Assembly: GCA_947462865.1 (NCBI GenBank)
Contig: CANHRW010000133.1
Span: forward strand, 1 to 5,777
Source of the DNA: Bacteroidota bacterium
GTDB taxonomy: Bacteria > Bacteroidota > Bacteroidia > UKL13-3
Direction: 5' to 3'
Length of the DNA stretch: 5,777 nucleotides
Positions within the stretch are counted from its first letter, which is position 1. The number at the start of each line of letters is the position of its first letter. Below, in pieces: positions 1 through 5,777 of the stretch. The notes under the pieces are model-generated. The model was not told where the DNA came from and made no database searches. It worked only from the letters and a program-made list of their open reading frames with translations. A program made the translations under genes and the position numbers.

Positions 1-641
1 AATATGACCTCATGTTTGTTGAATTTTAAATGTTGCAATGCCAATTTTAACGCATCAAAATCAGTTTCAAAAAAATCGCTAAAAATGACAACCAAAGAAC
101 GTTTGTGTAATTGTTCGGCCAATACATGCAAGTTTTTGGCTATTTGACTGGGCTGTTGAGAAGGTTTACGCTTATCGAGTATTTGCTGCAAACTGGTCAT
201 TAAATGTTTGAGGTGAACCGCATTGCTTTTGGCTGGGGTGTTTAAATACAACTGTTCATCAAACAAACTGAGTCCACTGGCATCTCTTTGCCTTTTCAAC
301 AATTGAATCAATACGGCAGCTGCAACAACCGAAAAATTTAATTTACTGAAACTGTTTTCGGGATAATACATTGAACCAGATGTATCAATGACAAGCTGGC
401 ACCTTAAATTGGTTTCTTCTTCAAATTTTTTAACAAACAATTTGTCGGTACGTCCATAAAGTTTCCAATCTATATGCCTGCTGTTTTCTCCGGTATTGTA
501 TTGTCTGTGTTCTGCAAATTCAACTGAAAATCCATGATACGGACTTTTGTGTAAACCTGTAATAAACCCTTCAACCACTTGGTTGGCTAAAAATTCAATG
601 TTGGGAATTTGAAGTAAATTAATGGGTTCTTTTACTGACAT
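1..641 (-). CDS. DUF58 domain protein with von Willebrand A-like fold, 3' end outside window
   Basis: The frame is open from an ATG at 639-641 to the left edge, giving 213 codons of a protein that continues outside the window. Near residues 45-76 it has the DUF58 signature: R46, Y48, G51, then R55-H-I-D-W59, followed by GR and a VKKFEEE stretch. A D-T-S-G-S sequence at 86-90 fits the DxSxS metal-ion-dependent adhesion site (MIDAS) of von Willebrand A domains. A second acidic strand end, S188-D189-F-F, follows. No signal peptide or membrane segment is visible, so this looks like the short soluble DUF58 type, which is usually just under 300 aa. The start is supported because no other in-frame ATG occurs back to the stop codon at 705-707. 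In the family, such proteins often sit near MoxR AAA+ ATPases and Bat-type vWA proteins, but none is visible here. The molecular function is not established. The family call is firm; any role is inference. Confidence 0.9.
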   Translation of the reverse strand, partial: MSVKEPINLLQIPNIEFLANQVVEGFITGLHKSPYHGFSVEFAEHRQYNTGENSRHIDWKLYGRTDKLFVKKFEEETNLRCQLVIDTSGSMYYPENSFSKLNFSVVAAAVLIQLLKRQRDASGLSLFDEQLYLNTPAKSNAVHLKHLMTSLQQILDKRKPSQQPSQIAKNLHVLAEQLHKRSLVVIFSDFFETDFDALKLALQHLKFNKHEVI

Positions 642-678
642 TGATGCGTAGCTTTCTAGTTTTGTAAAGATAGCGTTT

Positions 679-717
679 AAAAACAAAAGGTGGTATAGGA
701 ATTCCTAACCACCTTTT
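679..717 (-). terminator. Intrinsic terminator after the thioredoxin gene
   Basis: An inverted repeat starts about 20 nt past the thioredoxin stop codon. The arms 708-717 and 685-694 pair over 10 bp. A single unpaired base (695) follows, then 4 more pairs (704-707 with 696-699) closing a 4-nt AATT loop. On the minus strand the stem runs into TTTTGTTTTT, a U-rich tail typical of rho-independent termination. The plus-strand side also ends in five T, but no plus-strand gene enters it, so the minus-strand role is the sensible reading. The DUF58 start codon lies only 37 nt beyond the tail. Confidence 0.8.
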
Positions 718-737
718 TGAATGATTGCTTTTTTAAA

Positions 738-1058
738 TTAAGCCAATTGGGCATCTAATTTACCAGCCAATATGTGTTTTGGAACAGCACCAACTTGTTT
801 GTCTACCAATTTGCCGTCTTTAAAAAACAACAAAGCAGGGATGCTCATGATTCCAAAATCTGTAGCCACTTTAGGGTTAAAATCTACATTTATTTTACCA
901 ATTACGGCTTTTCCTTCGTATTCTTTTGCCAATTCTTCTACAACTGGTCCAACCATTCTGCAAGGACCACACCATTCAGCCCAAAAATCTACCAATACAG
1001 GTTTACTTGAATTCAGTACTACTTCCTGGAAGTTACTGTCTGTTATTTCTAATGCCAT
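738..1058 (-). CDS. trxA: Thioredoxin, classical cytoplasmic type
   Basis: This is a 106-aa single-domain thioredoxin, matching the usual 105-110 aa length. It reduces protein disulfides in the cytoplasm and is itself recycled by thioredoxin reductase. The active site W29-C30-G31-P32-C33 is canonical. The buried acid D24 in VDFWAEW (equivalent to E. coli D26) and the cis-proline P74 in SIPALLFF are present. The usual Thr after the cis-Pro is Ala here, a mild variation. There is no N-terminal hydrophobic leader or lipobox, so it is not one of the periplasmic TlpA/ResA-like proteins common in Bacteroidota. The ATG is preceded by an A-rich stretch and no Shine-Dalgarno sequence, as expected for the phylum. 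It follows dnaE by 71 bp on the same strand and is closed by a strong terminator. It may be transcribed from its own promoter, by read-through from dnaE, or both. Confidence 0.97.
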   Translation of the reverse strand: MALEITDSNFQEVVLNSSKPVLVDFWAEWCGPCRMVGPVVEELAKEYEGKAVIGKINVDFNPKVATDFGIMSIPALLFFKDGKLVDKQVGAVPKHILAGKLDAQLA

Positions 1059-1087
1059 AGCTTTTAATTTTCGTTTTTATTTGTTTG

Positions 1088-1118
1088 CAAGATAAATGCC
1101 AATTAAAAAAAATACCAA
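1088..1118 (-). promoter_or_regulatory. Candidate Bacteroidota-type promoter for the thioredoxin gene
   Basis: In the dnaE-thioredoxin gap the minus strand carries TTGG (1118-1115), then a 20-nt spacer, then TATCTTG (1094-1088). This resembles the -33 TTTG / -7 TAnnTTTG promoter pattern described for the primary sigma factor of Bacteroidota, with acceptable spacing. A transcript starting near 1081 would have a leader of roughly 25 nt. The match is imperfect, and AT-rich sequence gives such matches by chance, so this is a candidate only. Confidence 0.4.
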
Positions 1119-1129
1119 TTTTGTCAGTC

Positions 1130-4100
1130 TTAATTTAACTTATAATTGATTTCATGACTATCTAACAAAGCTAAGACCTCATTGTTTGGTTCTATCTTAG
1201 ATTTTGTAGAAAGCAGTTGAATACTTTGTTCGTCTGCATGGTCAATCAACTGAATGAATAAATTGCAATTGCCAGGGTGTTTTTTACCCAATTCACTCAA
1301 AGTTTTAACTGTTTCTGGGTTGAGTTGCTTGATGTCTATGTTACAGCTGATTTTGGTAAAATATTTGTCTCTTACGTCACTCAACATGTCTATGGAATTG
1401 ATTTTGAGTTCAAACTCGTCTTCTTTATTCCATTTGTTTTGAACCCGTCCTTTGATAAACAAGAAATAGCCATTTACCATGTATTTGCTATTGTCAATGT
1501 AATCTTTATTGAACAATGCAAAATTGTATGTGCCGCTAAAGTCTTCTACTGTTATGCTTCCATAGTTTTTACCTTGTTTAGAAACTTTATGGTCGGCAGA
1601 TGCAACAATACCGGCAATTCTAATTTCTTTATTTTTTAGAGAGGCCAAATCACTCAAATCTTTTAACGAATGTGTTACCAGCTTGTCAATTTCTAATTGA
1701 TAGGGATCTAGTGGATGCCCTGAAAGGTAAATACCAATGAGCTCTTTTTCTTCTTTGAGTTCATGCATCAATGGCCAAGGATCGCAAGCTAAAATAGATG
1801 GTTCAGGTATATTGATTTCGTTGACAGCACCAAACAAACTCATAGAGTTACTCGATTCGTTGTTTTGAACGGAGTTGCCGTATCTAATTGATTTTTCTAT
1901 GGTGTTCAGGCCATCTTGCCCGGTGGCAAAATATTGGGCACGGTGTATGCCTTTGAAACAATCAAAACCACCCGCAATTGCCAAAGATTCCAAAGTTCTT
2001 TTGTTAACAGCTCTAAGGTTGACCCTTTTGGTTAAATTAAAAATAGAGGTAAAGGGACCATTTTTAGTTCTTTCTTCAATGATTGACTCTACTGCAGCTT
2101 CTCCAACTCCTTTAATGGCACTCATGCCAAATCGGATAATGCCTTGTGCATTCACAGAAAAGTTCAATTCTGATTCGTTAATATCAGGTCCTAAAACCGG
2201 TAATCCCATACGTTTGCATTCTTCCATAAAGAAAGAAACATCTTCAATATTGGTACTTGAATTACCCAAAACTGCAGCCATGTATTCTGCTGGAAAATGT
2301 GTTTTTAAATAAGCAGTATGAAAAGCCACATAAGCATAGCAAGTTGAATGCGATTTATTAAATGCGTATTGTGCAAATGCTTCCCAATCTGTCCATATTT
2401 TCTCTAATTTGTCTATTGGCAAACCTTTGTCGGTGGCACCGTCAATGAATTTGCCTTTCATTTTGTCTAGGGTTTTCTTGTCTTTTTTACCCATGGCTTT
2501 CCTCAAAACATCGGCATCACCTTTGGTAAAACCAGCAAGTTTTTGAGAAAGCAACATCACCTGTTCTTGGTAAACTGTTACCCCATAGGTGTCTTTTAAG
2601 TATTCCTCTAATTCAGGTAAGTCATATGTTATGGGTTCTTTGCCATGTTTTCGGTTAATGAAAGTAGGAATGTATTGCAATGGACCCGGCCTAAACAATG
2701 CATTCATGGCAATTAAATCATTGAACTGGTCTGGTTTCAGGTCTTTGAGGTATTTTTGCATACCCGCACTTTCAAACTGGAATATGCCATTGGTTTCCCC
2801 TTTTTGAAAAATTTCGTAAGTTTTGGCATCGTCCAAAGGGATCTCATCTAAAACAATGTCTATGTTTTTGTTTTTCTTAATAAAAAGCAAGGCGTTTTTA
2901 AGTATACTTAAGTTTTTTAAACCCAAGAAGTCCATTTTAATAACACCTGCATCTTCAATGACTTTCCCTTCAAACTGAGTAACTACCAAATCGTTTGAAT
3001 CTTTTGCAATGGCAACAGGAACAATTTCAGTGAGGTCTTTAGGTGCAATGATCAATCCAGCTGCATGCACGCCGGTTCCTCTTACCGAGCCTTCTAGTTT
3101 TTCAGCTTCTTTTAAAACAGTAGCTCGCAGATCATTGCCTGCATATACCTCTCTAATTTTATGTACCGATTCTATGTCTGTACTGTCAAGCCCTTCTTTG
3201 TCTTTGAGCCCTTTTTCTCCTTCAATATTGGCATGCAGTACTCTATTTAATGTAATGCCCGGTTTACTGGGAACATAATTTGCCAATTGAATGGATTCTT
3301 GTAAAGGCAAATCCATTACCCTAGCTACATCCTTGATACTTGATTTGGCAGCCATAGTGCCGTAGGTAATAATTTGAGCTACTTGATTTCTGCCATATTT
3401 TTTAATGACATAATCAATTACTTTTTGGCGGCCCAAATCGTCAAAATCGGTATCAATATCGGGCATTGATTTACGATCGGGGTTCAAGAAACGTTCAAAC
3501 AGTAAATCGTATTTAATGGGGTCAATATTGGTAATGCCAATACAATAAGCAACCGCAGAGCCAGCTGCAGAACCCCTTCCAGGTCCTATGAATACACCCA
3601 AATCACGTCCAGCTTGAATAAAATCGGCTACAATTAAGAAATAACCAGCAAATCCCATGGTTTTGATGGTATGTAATTCAAAATTGAGTCTTTCTTCAAC
3701 CTCTGGTGTAATGTCTTTGTATCTGTTTTTTGCCCCTTCATAACATAGGTGATAGAGGTAATCGTCTTGTGTTAAAAAATTAGCAGGTATTTCGTAGTTG
3801 GGCAGCAGAATATCTCGTTTGAGATTTAAGGTTTCTATTTTACCTACAATCTCATTGGTATTGTCAATGGCCTGAGGAATATCACTGAAGAGTTTGCTCA
3901 TTTCATCAGTGGTTTTGAAATAAAATTGGTCATTGGCAAAAGCAAAACGCTTGCCTTTCATTTGCACATCGTCATCCGAAAAATCTTTAAGTGCAGGAGT
4001 ACTTTGTTTTTCGTTGGTATTGATGCACAATAAAATATCATGGGCATTGGCATCTTGTTGATCTACATAATGTGAGTCATTAGAGGCAATGATTTTTACA

Positions 4101-4717
4101 TTGTATTTGTCGGCAAATTTTAACAATACCTCATTCACTTTGTTTTGATCGGCAATGTCATGTCTTTGCAATTCTATGTAGTAGTCTTCGCCAAAAATAT
4201 CCAACCACCATTTAAATTCTTCTTCACCTGCTGCTTCGCCTTTTTTAAGAATGGCTTTTGGAACAGAGGCTCCAATACAACAGGTGGTGGCAATGAGACC
4301 TTTGTGGTATTTTAATATAAGCGATTTGTCTATTCTAGGGTATTTCCCATACAAACCCTCCATGTAACCCAATGAACAAAGCTTGATCAAGTTCTGATAG
4401 CCCTCCGCATTTTTTGCCAATAACAATTGGTGGTAACGAATGTCTTTATCGTCTTTGGTAAATTGTCTTTTGGTTCGGTCATTGACAATATAAAACTCGC
4501 AACCTACAATGGGTTTTACCTTTAAACTGCCATCATCATGTTTGTGTTTGTATGCTTCAGCTACAAATTCAAAAGCACCAAACATATTGCCGTGGTCTGT
4601 AATGGCCATGGCGGGCATGTTGTCTTGTATGGCTTTTTTATACAGTTTTTCAATATCTGCGGCACCGTCAAGCAAGGAGAATTGAGTATGAACATGTAAA
4701 TGAGAGAATTTCGTCAT
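1130..4717 (-). CDS. dnaE: DNA polymerase III subunit alpha (replicative polymerase)
   Basis: This complete 1195-aa C-family polymerase synthesises the chromosome as part of the Pol III holoenzyme. An N-terminal PHP domain (about 1-280) carries H8-V-H10, D17, T-D-H42, G-C-E74, H96, C147 and N-D214-S-H216. The palm holds G378-P-G-R-G-S383-A-A-G-S and the catalytic acids D420 and D422 (PDIDTDF) and D596 (IKMDFLGLKNL), which correspond to E. coli D401, D403 and D555. The fingers region has YQEQVM and FTKGDADVLRKAMGKK. A helix-hairpin-helix centres on G870-V-G872, and an OB fold starts near E1031. The clamp-binding motif is probably S958-M-S-L-F962. Length is close to the E. coli protein (1160 aa), with no intein or frameshift. 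The ATG at 4717 begins directly before the conserved FSHLHVHT stretch, so the start is secure. Upstream lies a 90-bp gap with no clear promoter. This is DnaE and not PolC, since no inserted DnaQ-like exonuclease is seen. Confidence 0.98.
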   Translation of the reverse strand: MTKFSHLHVHTQFSLLDGAADIEKLYKKAIQDNMPAMAITDHGNMFGAFEFVAEAYKHKHDDGSLKVKPIVGCEFYIVNDRTKRQFTKDDKDIRYHQLLLAKNAEGYQNLIKLCSLGYMEGLYGKYPRIDKSLILKYHKGLIATTCCIGASVPKAILKKGEAAGEEEFKWWLDIFGEDYYIELQRHDIADQNKVNEVLLKFADKYNVKIIASNDSHYVDQQDANAHDILLCINTNEKQSTPALKDFSDDDVQMKGKRFAFANDQFYFKTTDEMSKLFSDIPQAIDNTNEIVGKIETLNLKRDILLPNYEIPANFLTQDDYLYHLCYEGAKNRYKDITPEVEERLNFELHTIKTMGFAGYFLIVADFIQAGRDLGVFIGPGRGSAAGSAVAYCIGITNIDPIKYDLLFERFLNPDRKSMPDIDTDFDDLGRQKVIDYVIKKYGRNQVAQIITYGTMAAKSSIKDVARVMDLPLQESIQLANYVPSKPGITLNRVLHANIEGEKGLKDKEGLDSTDIESVHKIREVYAGNDLRATVLKEAEKLEGSVRGTGVHAAGLIIAPKDLTEIVPVAIAKDSNDLVVTQFEGKVIEDAGVIKMDFLGLKNLSILKNALLFIKKNKNIDIVLDEIPLDDAKTYEIFQKGETNGIFQFESAGMQKYLKDLKPDQFNDLIAMNALFRPGPLQYIPTFINRKHGKEPITYDLPELEEYLKDTYGVTVYQEQVMLLSQKLAGFTKGDADVLRKAMGKKDKKTLDKMKGKFIDGATDKGLPIDKLEKIWTDWEAFAQYAFNKSHSTCYAYVAFHTAYLKTHFPAEYMAAVLGNSSTNIEDVSFFMEECKRMGLPVLGPDINESELNFSVNAQGIIRFGMSAIKGVGEAAVESIIEERTKNGPFTSIFNLTKRVNLRAVNKRTLESLAIAGGFDCFKGIHRAQYFATGQDGLNTIEKSIRYGNSVQNNESSNSMSLFGAVNEINIPEPSILACDPWPLMHELKEEKELIGIYLSGHPLDPYQLEIDKLVTHSLKDLSDLASLKNKEIRIAGIVASADHKVSKQGKNYGSITVEDFSGTYNFALFNKDYIDNSKYMVNGYFLFIKGRVQNKWNKEDEFELKINSIDMLSDVRDKYFTKISCNIDIKQLNPETVKTLSELGKKHPGNCNLFIQLIDHADEQSIQLLSTKSKIEPNNEVLALLDSHEINYKLN

Positions 4718-4788
4718 GGCTTATAATGATGCTGCAATTGGTATCCATGCGAATTTACAAGATTGGCCTTGAAGGTTAAAGCTTGTTG

Positions 4789-4815
4789 AAAAAAAAAGAC
4801 TAGACCATTAGGCCT
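4789..4815 (-). terminator. Weak terminator-like element at the end of the glycosyltransferase gene
   Basis: On the minus strand AGGCC and GGTCT (4815-4811 and 4806-4802) can form a 5-bp stem with one G-U pair and a TAAT loop that contains the stop codon. Four bases later comes a run of nine T (4797-4789). The T run is striking but the stem is short, so termination would be partial at best. The rest of the 4718-4807 gap shows no convincing promoter or ribosome binding site for dnaE. Confidence 0.3.
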
Positions 4816-5777
4816 TCCAAAACTCAACTATTGTATTCAATATGCTTTGCTCATTGATTGCACGCATGCAGTTGAAATGTAATTTTGGACATGTGTGAAA
4901 TCCAATTTTAGAACAAGGTCTGCAATTCAGTTCATTGTTTTCAATGGCTACATGTGAAATTTGGTGTTGACCATAATAAGCTGACATGCCAAATGCGGGA
5001 ATGGTATTTCCCCAAATACTGATAATTGGTTTTTTGAATGCAGCTGCAATGTGCATTAAGCCGGTATCGTTACTAATGACAAATTTACTCAGTTGTACCA
5101 TGGCTGCACTCTGTCTGATACTCAGCTTTCCACAAAAATGAATGACTTGCTGTGGAAATTGCCTGCAAATATTTTCTGCAACAGCTAGGTCTTCTTTACC
5201 TCCAAGCAATACAATGGGGAGTTTGGTTTGTTGTATAACGGCAATGATTTTATCTACTGGAAATTGTTTGGTTGCATGTTGTGCACCTATAGCCCATGCC
5301 ATAAATGTTTGATGGCTTGGAGGTAATAAGTTTTTACTGAATGCTATTTCGTTTTGATTGATAAAAAAATCCAATCCTTGATGGTCGTTTTGAATACCAA
5401 AAACTTCAAGTGTTTGTATATATCTGTCAACAATATGAATAGGAGCTAAGGCTGGCTGTTTCAATTGAACTGCTATCCATTTCTCTAGATTTATTTTTGG
5501 AAATGAGTAGGCTGGTATGTTTAAGATACTTTTAAAAAAAAGGGTTCTGGTGTTCACATGCAAATCAATGATACAATCAAATCCTAACTGTTTGAGTTCA
5601 TAGGCCTTCAATAAGGGGTGTTTGTCTAACACATGAATTTGATGGACGTATGGATTTTCTATCAGTAAATCTTGGTAACCAGGTTTAGTTAAAAAATGAA
5701 TTTCTGCACTTGGAAATGTTCTTTTTAACAATCTAGGTACAGGCGTGCACAATACTATATCTCCAATAGAACTGAAA
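4808..5777 (-). CDS. Glycosyltransferase family 9 (heptosyltransferase-like), 5' end outside window
   Basis: The frame stays open to the right edge, giving 322 visible residues. The first ones read FSSIGDIVLCTPVPR, the N-terminal signature of GT9 enzymes, with the Asp (codon 5759-5761) aligned to the catalytic base D13 of E. coli WaaC. The true start is therefore some 5-12 codons beyond 5777, and the TTG at 5750-5752 encodes an internal Leu. The C-terminal nucleotide-binding half shows GAQHATKQFP, LLGGKEDLAVAENI and N-D-T-G-L-M-H (around 5051-5071), matching ADP-contacting positions of WaaC. A Cys-rich tail (C-x2-C-x7-C-x6-C-M) closes the protein. GT9 enzymes transfer heptose or a related sugar from a nucleotide donor onto lipid A-core or other surface glycans at the inner face of the cytoplasmic membrane. 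Donor and acceptor cannot be told from sequence. It is on the same strand as dnaE, 90 bp upstream, with no obvious functional link. Confidence 0.93.
   Translation of the reverse strand, partial: FSSIGDIVLCTPVPRLLKRTFPSAEIHFLTKPGYQDLLIENPYVHQIHVLDKHPLLKAYELKQLGFDCIIDLHVNTRTLFFKSILNIPAYSFPKINLEKWIAVQLKQPALAPIHIVDRYIQTLEVFGIQNDHQGLDFFINQNEIAFSKNLLPPSHQTFMAWAIGAQHATKQFPVDKIIAVIQQTKLPIVLLGGKEDLAVAENICRQFPQQVIHFCGKLSIRQSAAMVQLSKFVISNDTGLMHIAAAFKKPIISIWGNTIPAFGMSAYYGQHQISHVAIENNELNCRPCSKIGFHTCPKLHFNCMRAINEQSILNTIVEFWKA

Noticed and set aside
772..1095. Plus-strand open frames opposite the thioredoxin gene
   Set aside because: They mirror a clearly conserved thioredoxin with an intact active site and carry no domain signature.
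1277..1639. Open frame of about 120 codons on the plus strand inside dnaE
   Set aside because: It lies wholly antisense to conserved DnaE coding sequence, has a low-complexity Phe/Val-rich translation with no recognisable domain, and no start context of its own.
1875..2312. Open frame of about 145 codons on the plus strand inside dnaE
   Set aside because: It is antisense to the conserved helix-hairpin-helix region of DnaE; its composition is what the reverse complement of that coding sequence would give.
1130..4717. Possible intein or split DnaE
   Set aside because: The catalytic motifs run continuously and in the right spacing, length is close to the E. coli enzyme, and no intein splicing blocks are seen.
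4718..4807. Promoter or small RNA in the glycosyltransferase-dnaE gap
   Set aside because: No TTG...TAnnTTTG pair with sensible spacing and no stable fold was found; only the T run noted as a weak terminator stands out.
1..5777. Mobile element, defence island, CRISPR array or other undescribed system
   Set aside because: All coding space is taken by four recognisable families on one strand with short gaps; no transposase, integrase, terminal inverted repeats, spaced repeats or compositional break was seen.

Overview
The window looks like an ordinary chromosomal segment of an AT-rich member of the Bacteroidota. The grounds are the low GC content by eye, the Bacteroidota-like sequence of the replicative polymerase, start codons with A-rich or featureless upstream regions instead of Shine-Dalgarno sequences, and a candidate promoter of the TTG...TAnnTTTG type. 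A class or genus cannot be fixed from the sequence alone.

All four genes lie on the minus strand, so transcription runs from high to low coordinates. First comes a glycosyltransferase family 9 (ADP-heptose:LPS heptosyltransferase-like) gene whose 5' end lies beyond position 5777. A 90-bp gap follows, with a weak terminator-like element overlapping the glycosyltransferase stop codon. Next is a complete dnaE (1130-4717, 1195 aa), the alpha subunit of DNA polymerase III. A 71-bp gap carries a plausible promoter, followed by a 106-aa classical cytoplasmic thioredoxin (738-1058). Just after the thioredoxin is a good intrinsic terminator (about 679-717). Last is a DUF58/von Willebrand A-like gene that starts at 641 and runs off the left edge. 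No stretch above 300 bp lacks a gene, and no tRNA, rRNA, CRISPR array, insertion sequence or attachment site was seen.

Functionally these are core genes: cell-surface glycan assembly, chromosome replication, thiol redox control and a poorly characterised DUF58 protein. There is no sign of a mobile or defence island. The points worth a second look are modest: an apparently intact metal-binding set in the DnaE PHP domain, a non-canonical clamp-binding motif, the tight packing of a terminator against the DUF58 start, and a glycosyltransferase reading frame that continues past an apparent TTG start. I found no convincing evidence of an undescribed system.
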